The position numbers and the translations under genes were made by a program. The notes beneath the pieces were generated by a model. The model did no database searches. It saw only the letters and a program-made list of their open reading frames with translations, and was not told the DNA's origin. This document shows, in pieces, positions 24,594-36,335 of a stretch of DNA of 64,000 nt. Source of the DNA: Amblyomma americanum (Eukaryota > Arthropoda > Arachnida > Ixodida > Ixodidae); contig NC_135504.1 of the NCBI RefSeq assembly GCF_052857255.1, forward strand, positions 136,512,929-136,576,928, written 5' to 3'. Each line of letters starts with the position of its first letter. The first letter of the stretch is position 1.

Positions 24594-25021
24594 GCTGCTG
24601 TGATGTGCTGCTGTGCTGCTGCTGCTGCTGTGCTGCTGCTGCTGCTGTGCTTTTGCTGCTGCTGCTGTGCTGCTGCTGCTGTGCGGCTGCTGCTGCTGCT
24701 GCGCTGCTGCTGCTGTGCTACTGCTGTGCAGCTGCTGTGCTGCTGTGCTGCTGCTGTGCTGCTGCTGTGCTGTTGTGCTGCTGCTGTGCTGCTGCTGTGC
24801 TGCTGCTGCTGCTGTGCTGTACTGCTGCTGCGCTGCTGCTGCTGCGCTGCTGCTGCTGCTGTGTTGCTGCTGCTGCGCTGCTGCTGTTGTGCTGCTGCTG
24901 CTGTGATGCTGCTGCTGCTGTGCTGCTGCTGCTGGGCTGCTGCTGCTGTGCTGCTGCTGTGCTGCTGCGCTGCTGCTGCTGCTGCTGTGCTGCTGCTGCT
25001 GTGCTGCTGTTGCTGCTGCTG

Positions 25022-25105
<84 letters not shown>

Positions 25106-27109
25106 GCTGCTGCTGCTGCTCCTGCTACTGTGCTGCTGCTGTGCTGCTGCTGCTGCTGCTGCTGTGCTGCTGCTGCTGTGCTGCTGTGCTGCTGATGCTG
25201 CTGAGCTGCTGCTGCTGTGCTGCTGCTGTTGTGCTGCTGCTGTGCTGCTGTGCTGCGGCTGTGCCGCTGCTGCTGTTGTTGTTCTTGAGCCGCTGCTGCT
25301 GCTGTGCTGCTGCTGCTGTGCTGCTGCTGTGCTGCTGTGCTGCTGCTGCTGCTGTGCTGCTGTGCTGCTGCTGCCGTGCTGCTGCTGTGCTGCTGCAGCT
25401 GCTGTGCTGCGGCTGCTGCTGCTGTGTTGCTGCTGCTGCTGAGCTGCTGCTGCTGCTGTGCTGCTGCTGTTGTGCTGATGTGCTGCTGCTGTGCTGCTGC
25501 TGTGCTGCTGCTGCTGTGCTGCTGCTTTGCTGCTGCTGTCCTGCTGTGCTGCTCTTGCTGTTGTTGTTGTTGTTATTGTTGTTGTTGTTCTTGTGCTGCT
25601 GCTTCTGCTGCTGCTGTTGTGCTGCTGCTGCTGCTGCTGCTGTGCTGCTGCTGCTGCTGCTGTGCTGCTCCTGCTGCTGCTGCTGCTGTGCTGCTGATGT
25701 GCTGCTGCTGCTGTGCTGCTGATGTGCTGCTGCTGCTGTGCTGATGCTGCTGAGCTGCTGCTGCTGTACTGCTGCTGCTGCTGCTGTGCTGCTGATACTG
25801 CTGTGCTGCTGCTGCTGTGCTGCTGCTGCTGTGTGCTGCTGCTGCTGTGATGCTGCTGCTGAGCTGCTGTTGCTGTACTGCTGCTGTTGTGCTGCTGCTG
25901 CTGCAGCTGTGCTGTTGTGCTGCTGCTGCTGCTGTGCTGCTGCTGCTGTGCTGCTGCTGCTGCTGTGCTGCTGCTACTGCATTGCTGCTGCTGCTGCTGC
26001 TGTTGTTGTTGTTGAGCCGCTGCTGCTGCTGTGCTGCTGTGCAGCTGCTGCTGCTGTTGTTGTGCTGCTGCTGCTGTGCTGCTGCTGCTGCTGCTGCTGT
26101 GCTGCTGCTGCTGAGCTGCTTCTGCTGTGCTGCTGCTGTGTTGCTGCTGCTGTGCTGCTGTGCTGCTGCTGTGCTGCGGCTGCTGCTTCTGTGCTGCTGC
26201 TGCTGAGCTGCTGCCGCTGCTGTGCTGCTGCTGTGCTGCTCCTGCTACTTTGCTGCTGCTGTGCTGCTCCTACTGTTGTTGTTGTTGTTGCTGTTGTTTT
26301 TGTTGTTGTGCTGCTGCTTCTGCTGCTGCTGCTGTTGTGCTGCTGCTGCTGTGCTGCTCCTGTGCTGCTCCTGCTGCTGCTGCTGTGCTGCTGCCGTGCT
26401 GGTGCTGTTGTGCTGCTGCAGCTGCTGCTGTGTTGGTGCTGCTCCTGTGCTGCTGCTGCTGTGCTGCTGCTGCTGTGCTGCTGCTGCTGTGCTGCTGCTG
26501 CTGCTAGTGCTGCTGCTGTGCTGCTGCTGCTGTGCTGCTGCTGCTGCCGCCGCCGCCGCTGCCGCTGCCGCCGCCGCCGCTGCTGCAGCTGTGCTGCTGT
26601 GATGTGCTGCTGCTGCTGTGTTGCTGCTGCTCTTGTGCTGCTGCTGCTGTGCTGCTGCTGCTGTGCTGCTGCTGCTAGTGCTGCTGCTGTGCTGCTGCTG
26701 CTGTGCTGCTGCTGCTGCCGCCGCCGCCGCTGCCGCTGCCGCCGCCGCCGCCGCTGCTCCCGCCACTGCTGCCGCCGCTGCCGCTGCTGTGCTGCTGCTG
26801 TGCTGCTGCTGCTGCTGCTGTGCTGCGCTGCTGCTGTGCTGCTGCTGCTGCTGTGCTGCTGTGCTGCTGTGATGTGCTGATGTGCTGCTGCTGCTGCTGT
26901 ATTGCTCCTGCTGCTGTGCTGCTGCTGCTGTGCTGCTGCTGCTGTGCTGCTGCTGCTGTGCTGTTGCTGCTGCTGTGCTGCTGCTGCTGTGCTTCTGCTG
27001 CTGCTGTTCTGCTGCTGCTGTGCTGCTGCTGCGCTGCTGCTGCTGTGCTGCTGCTGTGCTGCTCCTGCTGTGCTGCTGCTGCTGCTGTTGCTGCTGTTGC
27101 TGTTTCTGC

Positions 27110-27144
<35 letters not shown>

Positions 27145-29355
27145 TTGTGCTGCTGCTGCTGCTGTGCTGCTGCTGCTGTGCTGCTGCTGCTGTGCTGCTG
27201 CTGCTGCTGTGCTGCTGCTGCTGCTGTGCTGCTGCTGCTGCTGTGCTGCTGCTGCTGCTGTGCTGCTGCTGTTGTGCTGCTGCTGCTGTTGTGCTGCTGC
27301 TGCTGTGCTGCTCTGTTGCTGTGCTGCTGCTTCTGTGCTGCTGTTGCTGTGCTGCTGCTGCTGCTGCTGCTGCTGCTGTGCTGCTGCTGCTGTGCTGCTG
27401 CTGCTGTGCTGCTGCTGCTGTGCTGCTGCTGCTCCCGCTGCTGCTGCTGTGCTGCTGCTGCTGCTGTGCTGCTGCTGTGCTGCTAGTGCTCTGCTGCTAC
27501 TCCTTTTGTTCTGCTGCTGCTGTTATGCTGCTGCTGCTGTGCTGCTGCTGCTGATGTGCTGCTGCTGTGCTGCTGCTGTGATGCTGCTGCTGTGCTGCTG
27601 CTATGCTGCTGCTGCTGTGCTATTGCTGCTGTGTTGCTGCTGCTGCTGTGCTACTGCTGCTGTGCTGCTGCTGCTGTGCTGCTGCTGCTGTGCAGCTTCT
27701 GCTGCTGCTGTGCTGCGCTGCTGCTGCAGCTGCTGTACTGCTGCTGCTGTGCTGCAGCTGCTGCTGCTGTGCTGCTGCTGTGCTGCTGCTGTGCTGCTGC
27801 TGTGCTGCTGCTGTTCTGCTGCTGTGGCTGTGCTGCTGCTGCTGTGCTGCTGCTGTGCTGCTGGTGCTGTGCTGCTGCTGCTGCTGTGCTGCTGCTGCTC
27901 TGCTGCTGCTGCTGTGCTGCTGCTGCTGTGCTGCTGCTGCTGTGCTGCCGCTGCTGTGCTGCTGCTGCTGCTACTGTGCTGCTGCTGCTGCTGCTGCTAC
28001 GGCTGCTGTGCTGCTGATGCTGCTGTGCTGCTGCTGCTGTGCTGCTGCTGTGCTGCTGCTGCTCTGCTGCTGCGGTGCTGTTGTGCTGCTGTTGCTGTGC
28101 TGCTGTACTGCTGCTGCTGTGCTGCTGCTGTGCTGGTGCTCCTGCTGTGCTGCTGCTGCTGTGCTACTGCTGCTGTGCTGCTGTGCTGCTGCTGCTGCTG
28201 TTGTGCTGCTGCTGTGATGCTGCTGTGATGCTGCTGCTGTGCTGCTGCTATGCTGCTGCTGCTGTGCTACTGCTGCTGTGTTGCTGCTGCTGCTATGCTG
28301 CTGCTGCTGTGCTACTGCTGCTGTGTTGCTGCTGCTGCTGTGCTACTGCTGCTGTGCTGCCGCTGCTGTGCTGCTGCTGTGCTGCGCTTCTGCTGTGCTG
28401 CGCTGCTGCTGCAGCTGCTGTACTGCTGCTGCTGTGCTGCAGCTGCTGCTGTGCTGCTGCTGTGCTGCTGCTGCTGCTGTGCTGCTGCTGCTGTGCTGCC
28501 GCTCCTGTGCTGCTGTGCTGCTGCTGCTGCTACTGTGCTGCTGCTGCTGCTGCTGCTACGGCTGCTGTGCTGCCGATGCTGCTGTGCTGCTGCTGCTGTG
28601 CTGCTGCTGTGCTGCTGCTGCTCTGTTGCTGCTGTGCTGTTGTGCTGCTGTTGCTGTGCTGCTGTACTGCTGCTGCTGTGCTGGTGCTGCTGCTGTGCTG
28701 CTGCTGCTGTGCTGCTGTGCTGCTGCTGCTGTTGTGCTGCTGCTGTGATGCTGCTGTGATGCTGCTGCTGTGCTGCTGCTATGCTGCTGCTGCTGTGCTA
28801 CTGCTGCTGTGTTGCTGCTACTGCTGTGCTACTGCTGCTGTGCTGCTGCTGCTGTGCTGCTGCTGTTGTGCTGCGCTGCTGCTGTGCTGCGCTGCTGCTG
28901 CAGCTGCTGTACTGCTGCTGCTGTGCTGCAGCTGCTGCTGCTGTGCTGCTGCTGCTGCTGCTGTGCTGCTGCTGTGCTGCTGCTGCTGTGCTGCTGCTGT
29001 GCTGCTGCTGCTGTGCTGCTGCTGCTGCTGCTGCTGTGCTGCTGCTGCTGTGCTGCTGCTGCTGTGCTGCTGTTGCTGTGCTGATGTGCTGCTGCTGTGC
29101 TGCTGCTGTGCTGCTGCTGCTGTGCTGCTGCTGCTGTGCTGCTGCTGCTGCTTTGCTGCTGCTGTGCTGCTCTTGCTGTTGTTGTTGTTGTTATTGTTGT
29201 TGTTGTTCTTGTGCTGCTGCTTCTGCTGCTGCTGTTGTGCTGCTGCTGCTGCTGTGCTGCTGCTGCTGTGCTGCTCCTGCTGCTGCTGCTGTGCTGCTGA
29301 TGTGCTGCTGCTGCTGCTGTGCTGCTGATGTGCTGCTGCTGCTGCTGTGCTGCTG
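24025..29355 (+). repeat. Higher-order unit of about 5.5 kb, copy 2
   Basis: Direct copy of 18430-24024 with the same island order. Differences are mostly gains or losses of whole CTG triplets plus scattered substitutions; for example, CTAGTGCTCTG at 27484 replaces CTGCTGCTCTG in copy 1. The homology ends near 29355, where this copy switches to the CTACTCTTTTTG marker of another family. Confidence 0.88.
25023..25105 (+). repeat. Pure GTT run, about 27-28 units
   Basis: Counterpart of 19521-19600 in the second 5.5 kb unit, almost the same length. Confidence 0.95.
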
Positions 29356-30074
29356 CTGCTGTGCTGCTACTCTTTTTGTTCTGCTGCTGCTGTTATGCTG
29401 CTGCTGCTGTGCTGCTGTGCTGCTGCTGCTGTTGTGCTGCTGCTCTGATGCTGCTGTGATGCTGCTGCTGTGCTGCTGCTATGCTGCTGCTGCTGTGCTA
29501 CTGCTGCTGTGTTGCTGCTGCTGCTGCTGCTGTGCTACTGCTGCTGTGCTGCTGCTGCTGTGCTGCTGCTGCTGTGCTGCTGCTGCTGCTGTGCTGCGCT
29601 GCTGCTGTGCTGCGCTGCTGCTGCAGCTGCTGTACTGCTGCTGCTGTGCTGCAGCTGCTGCTGCTGTGCCGCTGCTGTGCTGCTGCTGCTGTGCTGCTGC
29701 TGCTGCTGTTCTGCTGCTGTGCTGCTGCTGCTGTGCTGCTGCTGTGCTGCTGGTGCTGTGCTGCTGCTGCTGCTGTGCTGCTGCTGCTCTGCTGCTGCTG
29801 TGCTGCTGCTGCTGTGCTGCTGCTGCTGTGCTGCCGCTGCTGTGCTGCTGCTGCTGCTGTGCTGCTGCTGCTGCTACTGTGCTGCTGCTGCTGCTGCTAC
29901 GGCTGCTGTGCTGCTGATGCTGCTGTGCTGCTGCTGCTGTGCTGCTGCTGTGCTGCTGCTGCTCTGCTGCTGCTGTGCTGTTGTGCTGCTGTTGCTGTGC
30001 TGCATTACTGCTGCTGCTGTGCTGCTGTGCTGCTGCTGTGCTGGTGCTCCTGCTGTGCTGCTGCTATGCTGCTG

Positions 30075-30109
<35 letters not shown>

Positions 30110-30238
30110 TGCTGCTGCTGTGCTGCTGCAGCTGCTGTTGTTGTGCTGCTGCTGCTGTTGTGCTGCTGCTGCTGCTCTGCTGCTGCTGCTATGCTGCTGC
30201 TGTGCTGCTACTGCTGTGCTGCTGCTGTGCTGCTGTGA
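29356..30238 (+). repeat. Bridging array segment before the 13.2 kb units
   Basis: Begins with CTACTCTTTTTGTTCTG (about 29367), like 3274 and 8065, then runs through the TGCGCTGCTG, GTACTG and CTACGGCTG markers seen in the 4.8 kb family. It ends with GCTGCATTACTG (30001), a marker found again only at 33348, 38602, 46578 and 51816. It is a single-copy hybrid of the left-hand and right-hand families. Confidence 0.6.
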
Positions 30239-30582
30239 TGTGCTGCTGCTGCTGTGTTGCTGCTGCTGCTGTGCTGCTGCTGCTGTGCTGCTGCTGCTGC
30301 TAGTGCTGCTGCTGTGCTGCTGCTGCTGCCGCCGCCGCCGCTGCCGCTGCCGCCGCTGCCGCTGCTGCCGCTGCTGCCGCCGCCGCCGCTGCTCCCGCCA
30401 CTGCTGCCGCTGCTGTGCTGCTGCTGTGCTGCTGCTGCTGTGCTGCGCTGCTGCTGTGCTGCTGCTGCTGCTGTGCTGCTGTGATGTGCTGATCTGCTGC
30501 TGCTGCTGTGCTGCTGCTGCTGTGCTGCTGCTGCTGTGCTGCTGCTGCTGTGCTGCTGCTGCTGTTGTGCTGCTGCTGCTGT

Positions 30583-30615
<33 letters not shown>

Positions 30616-30616
30616 G

Positions 30617-31975
30617 CTGCTGTTGCTGTGCTGCTGCTGCTGCTGTGCTGCTGCTGCTGTGCTGTGCTGCTGCTGCTGCTGTGCTGCTGCTGTGCTGCTC
30701 CCGCTGCTGCTGCTCCCGCTGCTGCTGCTGTGCTGCTGCTGCTGTGCTGCTGCTGTGCTGCTGCTGCTGTGCTGCTGCTGCTCTGCTGCTACTCTTTTTG
30801 TTCTGCTGCTGCTGTTATGCTGCTGCTGCTGTGCTGCTGCTGCTGTTGTGCTGCTGCTGTGATGCTGCTGTGATGCTGCTGCTGGCTGCTGCTATGCTGC
30901 TGCTGCTGCTGTGCTGCTGCTGTGCTGCTGCTGTGCTGCTGCTGCTGTTCTGCTGCTGTGGCTGTGCTGCTGCTGCTGCTGTGCTGCTGGTGCTGTGCTG
31001 CTGCTGCTCTGCTGCTGCTGTGCTGCTGCTGCTGCTACTGTGCTGCTGCTGCTGCTACGGATGCTGTGCTGCTGATGCTGCTGCTGCTGCTGCTGTGCTG
31101 TTGTGCTGCTGTTGCTGTGCTGCTGTACTGCTCCTGCTGTGCTGCTGTGCTGCTGCTGTGCTGGTGCTCCTGCTGTGCTGCTGCTGTGCTGCTGCTGCTG
31201 CCGCCGCCGCCGCCGCTGCTGCCGCCACTGCTGCCGCTGCTGCTGCTGTGCTGCTGCTGCTGTGCTGCGCTGCTGCTGTGCTGCTGTTGCTGTGCTGCTG
31301 CTGCTGCTGTGCTGCTGCTGTGCTGCTGCTGCTGTGCTGTGCTGCTGCTGCTGCTGTGCTGCTGCTGTGCTGCTCCCGCTGCTGCTGCTGTGCTGCTGCT
31401 GCTGTGCTGCTGCTGTGCTGCTGCTGCTGTGCTGCTGCTGCTCTGCTGCTACTCTTTTTGTTCTGCTGCTGCTGTTATGCTGCTGCTGCTGTGCTGCTGC
31501 TGCTGTTGTGCTGCTGCTGTGATGCTGCTGTGATGCTGCTGCTGGCTGCTGCTATGCTGCTGCTGCTGCTGTGCTGCTGCTGTGCTGCTGCTGTGCTGCT
31601 GCTGCTGTTCTGCTGCTGTGGCTGTGCTGCTGCTGCTGCTGTGCTGCTGGTGCTGTGCTGCTGCTGCTCTGCTGCTGCTGTGCGGCTGCTGCTGTGCTGC
31701 TGCTGCTGCTGTGCTGCTGCTGCTGCTACTGTGCTGCTGCTGCTGCTACGGATGCTGTGCTGCTGATGCTGCTGCTGCTGCTGCTGTGCTGTTGTGCTGC
31801 TGTTGCTGTGCTGCTGTACTGCTCCTGCTGTGCTGCTGTGCTGCTGCTGTGCTGGTGCTCCTGCTGTGCTGCTGCTGTGCTGCTGCTGCTGCCGCCGCCG
31901 CCGCCGCTGCTGCCGCCACTGCTGCCGCTGCTGCTGCTGTGCTGCTGCTGCTGTGCTGCGCTGCTGCTGTGCTGC
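30617..31975 (+). repeat. Tandem pair of 0.66-0.69 kb modules
   Basis: The first module (about 30617-31277) and the second (about 31278-31975) share CTGTGCTGTGCTG, GCTCCCGCTG, CTACTCTTTTTGTTCTG (30787 and 31448), GCTGGCTGCTG, TACGGATG (31055 and 31746) and a GCC island ending CCGCCACTGCTG (31198 and 31889). Offset is about 660, rising to 691 after a roughly 30 bp insertion in the second module that includes TGCGGCTG. The same pair with the same insertion is present in copy B (44155 and 44812), so it predates the 13.2 kb duplication. Confidence 0.82.
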
Positions 31976-33423
31976 TGCTGCTGTGCTGCTGTTGCTGCTG
32001 TTCTGCTCCTGCGGCTGCTGTGCTGCTGCTTCTGTGCTGCTGCTGTGCTGCTGCTGCTGCTGTGCTGCTACTGCTGTGCTCCTGCTGCTGCCGCTGTGCT
32101 GCTGTGATGTGCTGCTGTGCTGCTGCTGCTGTGCTGCTGCTGCTTCTGCTGCTGTGCTGTGCTGCTGCTTTGCTGCTGCTGCTGCTGTACTGCTGCTGCT
32201 GTGCGGCTGCTGCTGTGCTGCTGCTGCTGTAATGCTGCTGCTGCTGTGCTGCTTCTGTGCTGTTGCTGCTGTGCTGCCGCTGCTGCTGCTGCTAGTGCTG
32301 CTGCTGTGCTGCTACTGCTGTGCTGCTGCTGTGCTGCTGCTGCTGTGCTGCTGCTGCTGCCGCCGCCGCCGCCGCTGCCGCCTGCCGCTGCCGCCGCTGC
32401 TGCTGCCGCCTCCGCTGCCGCCGCCGCTGCTCCCGCCACTGCTGCCGCCGATGCCGCTGCTGTGCTGCTGCTGCTGCTGTGCTGCTGCTGCTGCGCTGCG
32501 CTGCTGCTGCGCTGCTTCTGCTGCTGTGCTGCTGCTGCTGTGCTGCTGCTGCTGTGCTGCTGTGCTGCTGTGCTGCTGCTGTGCTGCTGCTGCTGCTGCT
32601 GCTGCTGTGCTGCTGTGATGTGCTGCTGCTGCTGTGTTGCTGCTGCTCCTGTGCTGCTCCTGCTGCTGTGCTGCTGCTGCTGCTGTGCTGCTGCTGCTGT
32701 GCTGCTGCAGTGCTGCTGCTGCTGCTGTGCTGCTGTTCTGCTGCTGCTGTTGCTGCTGCTGCTGTTGTGCTGCTGCTGCTGCTGTGCTGCTGCTGCTGTT
32801 GTGCTGCTGCTGCTGCTGTGCTGCTGCTGTGCTGCTGCTGCTGCTGCTGTGCTGCTGCTGTGCTGCTGCTGCTGTGCTGTTGCTGTGCTGCTGCTGCTGC
32901 TGCTGTGCTGCTGCTGTGCTGCTGCTGTGCTGCTCCCGCTGCTGCTGCTGTGCTGCTGCTGCTGTGCTGCTGCTGCTGTTGTTGTGCTGCTGCTGCTGTT
33001 ATGCTGCTGCTGTGCTGCTGTGCTGCTGCTCTGCTGCTGCTATTGTGCTGCTGCTGTGCTGCTGCTGCTGTGATGTTGCTGTTGTGCTGCTGCTGCTGCT
33101 GCTGTGCTGCTGCTGCTGTGCTACTGCTGCTGTGCTGCTGCTGCTGCTGTGCTACTGCTGCTGTGCTGCTGCTGCTGTGCTGCCGCTGCTGTGCTGCTGC
33201 TGCTGTGCTGCTGCTGCTGCTGCTGTGCTGCTGCTGCTGCTGCTACGGCTGCTGTGCTGCTGATGCTGCTGTGCTGCTGCTGCTGTGCTGCTGCTGTGCT
33301 GCTGCTGCTCTGCTGCTGCAGTGCTGTTGTGCTGCTGTTGCTGTGCTGCATTACTGCTGCTGCTGTGCTGCTGTGCTGCTGCTGTGCTGGTGCTCCTGCT
33401 GTGCTGCTGCTATGCTGCTGTGC

Positions 33424-33458
<35 letters not shown>

Positions 33459-33876
33459 TGCTGCTGCTATGCTGCTGCAGCTGCTGTTGTTGTGCTGCTG
33501 CTCCTGTTGTGCTGCTGCTGCTGTGCTGCTGCTGCTACTGCTGTGCTGCTGCTGCTGCTGCTGTGCTGCTGTGATGTGCTGCTGCTGCTGTGTTGCTGCT
33601 GCTGCTGTGCTGCTGCTGCTGCTAGTGCTGCTGCTGTGCTGCTGCCGCCGCCGCCGCTGCCGCTGCCGCCGCCGCCGCTGCTGCCGCTGCTGCCGCCGCC
33701 GCCGCTGCTCCCGCCACTGCTGCCGCTGCTGTGCTGCTGCTGTGCTGCGCTGCTGCTGTGCTGCTGCTGCTGCTGTGCTGCTGTGATGTGCTGATGTGCT
33801 GCTGCTGCTGTGCTGCTGCTGCTGTGCTGCTGCTGCTGTGCTGCTGCTGCTGTTGTGCTGCTGCTGCTGTTTCTGC

Positions 33877-33917
<41 letters not shown>

Positions 33918-35434
33918 TTGTGCTGCTGCTGCTGTTGTGCTGCTGCTGCTGCTGCTGTGCTGCTGTTGCTGTGCTGCTGCTGCTGCTGTGCTGCTGCTGC
34001 TGCTGCTGCTGCTGCTGTGCTGTGCTGCTGCTGTGCTGCTGCTGTGCTGCTCCCGCTGCTGCTGCTGTGCTGCTGCTGCTGTGCTGCTGCTGTGCTGCTG
34101 CTGCTGCTGTGCTGCTACTGTGCTGCTGCTGTGCTGCTGCTGCTGTGCTGCTGCTGCTGCTGCTGCTGTTCTGCTGCTGTGGCTGTGCTGCTGCTGCTGC
34201 TGCTGCTGTGCTGCTGCTGTGCTGCTGCTGCTGTGCTGCTGTGCTGCTGCTGCTCTGCTGCTGCTGTGCTGCTGCTGCTGCTGTGCTGCCGCTGCTGTGC
34301 TGCTGCTGCTGCTACTGTGCTGCTGCTGCTGCTACGGATGCTGTGCTGCTGATGCTGCTGTTGCTGCTGCTGTGCTGTTGTGCTGCTGTTGCTGTGCTGC
34401 TGTACTGCTCCTGTTGTGCTGCTGTGCTGCTGCTGTGCTGGTGCTCCTGCTGTGCTGCTGCTGTGCTGCTGCTGCTGTGCTGCTGCTGCTGTGCTGCTGT
34501 TGCTGCTGTTCTGCTGCTGCGGCTGCTGTGCTGCTGCTTCTGTGCTGCTGCTGTGCTGCTGCTGCTGCTCTGCTGCTACTGCTGTGCTCCTGCTGCTGCC
34601 GCTGTGCTGCTGTGATGTGCTGCTGTGCTGCTGCTGCTGTGCTGCTGCTGCTTCTGCTGCTGTGCTGCTGCTTTGCTGCTGCTGCTGCTGCTGTACTGCT
34701 GCTGCTGTGCGGCTGCTGCTGTGCTGCTGCTCCTGTAATGCTGCTGCTGCTGCTGCTGCTGTGCTGCTTCTGTGCTGCTGCTGCTGTGCTGCCGCTGCTG
34801 CTGCTGCTAGTGCTGCTACTGCTGTGCTGCTGCTGCTGTGCTGCTGCTGCTGTGCTGCTGCTGCTGCCGCCGCCGCCGCCGCTGCCGCCTGCCGCTGCCG
34901 CCGCTGCTGCTGCCGCCTCCGCTGCCGCCGCCGCTGCTTCCGCCACTGCTGCCGCCGATGCCGCTGCTGTGCTGCTGCTGCTGCTGTGCTGCTGCTGCTG
35001 TGCTGCGCTGCTGCTGCGCTGCTTCTGCTGCTGTGCTCCTGCTGCTGTGCTGCTGCTGAGCTGCTGCAGTGCTGCTGCTGCTGCTGTGCTGCTGTGCTGC
35101 TGTTCTGCTGCTGCTGTTGCTGCTGCTGTTGTTGTGCTGCTGCTGCTGTGCTGCTGCTGCTGTGCTGCTGCTGCTGTGCTGCTGCTGCTGCTGTGCTGCT
35201 GCTGTGCTGCTGCTGCTGTGCTGCTCTGTTGCTGTGCTGCTGCTGCTGTGCTGTTGCTGTGCTGCTGCTGCTGCTGCTGTGCTGCTGCTGTGCTGCTCCC
35301 GCTGCTGCTGCTGTGCTGCTGCTGCTGTGCTGCTGCTGCTGTTGTTGTGCTGCTGCTGCTGCTGTTATGCTGCTGCTGCTGCTGTGCTGCTGCTCTGCTG
35401 CTGCTATTGTGCTGCTGCTGTGATGTTGCTGTTG

Positions 35435-35436
<2 letters not shown>

Positions 35437-35496
<60 letters not shown>
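35437..35496 (+). repeat. Pure (CTG)20 at a variable-length locus
   Basis: Flanked on the left by GATGTTGCTGTTGTG and on the right by TGATG or TGCTG. The same locus in homologous units has 6 CTG (33087, 46317, 59492), 9 (40712, 53931) or 15 (48637). The 20/15 difference accounts for the 15 bp step in the offset between the two 13.2 kb copies. Confidence 0.95.
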
Positions 35497-35497
<1 letters not shown>

Positions 35498-36275
35498 GAT
35501 GCTGCTGCTGCTGTGCTACTGCTGCTGTGCTGCTGCTGCTGTGCTACTGCTGCTGTGCTGCTGCTGCTGTGCTGCGCTGCTGCTGCAGCTGCTGTGCTGC
35601 TGCTGCTGCTGTGCTGCAGCTGCTGCTGCTGTGCTGCTGTGCTGCTGCTGCTGTGCTGCTGCTGCTGTGCTGCTGCTGCTGTGCCGCTGCTGCTGCTGTG
35701 CTGCTGCTGCTGCTGCTGTGCTGCTGCTGCTGTTGTTCTGCTGCTGTGGCTGTGCTGCTGCTGCTGTCCTGCTGCTGTGCTGCTGGTGCTGTGCTGCTGC
35801 TGCTGTGCTGCTGCTGCTGCTGCTGCTGCTGCTGTGCTGCCGCTGCTGCTGTGCTGCTGCTGTGCTGTTGTGCTGCTGTTGCTGTGCTGCTGTACTGCTG
35901 CTGCTGTGGTGGTGCTGCTGCTGTGCTGCTGCTGCTGCTGTGCTGCTGCTGTGCTGCTGCTGCTGCTGTGCTGCTGCTGCTGTGCTGCTGCTGCTGTGCT
36001 GCTGCTGCTGCTGCTGCTGCCGCCGCCGCCGCCGCCGCTGCAACTGTGCTGCTGCTCCTGCTGTGCTGCTGCTGCTGCTGTGCTGCTGTTGCTGCTGTGC
36101 TGCTGCTGTGCTGCTGCGGCTGCTGTGCTGCTGCTTCTGTGCTGCTGCTGTGCTGCTGCTGCTGTGCTGCTGCTGCTGCTGGGCTGCTGCTGCTGTGCTG
36201 CTGCTGTGCTGCTGCTGTGCTGCTGTGCTGCTGCGCTGCTGCTGCTACTGCTGTGCTGCTGCTGCTCTGCTGCTG

Positions 36276-36276
<1 letters not shown>

Positions 36277-36335
<59 letters not shown>
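36277..36335 (+). repeat. Pure GTT run, about 19-20 units
   Basis: Lies in subunit a of copy A, with the same flanks as the other GTT runs (CTGCTGTGTTG on the left, GTGCTGCTG on the right). Its counterpart in copy B is 49513-49575. Confidence 0.93.
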
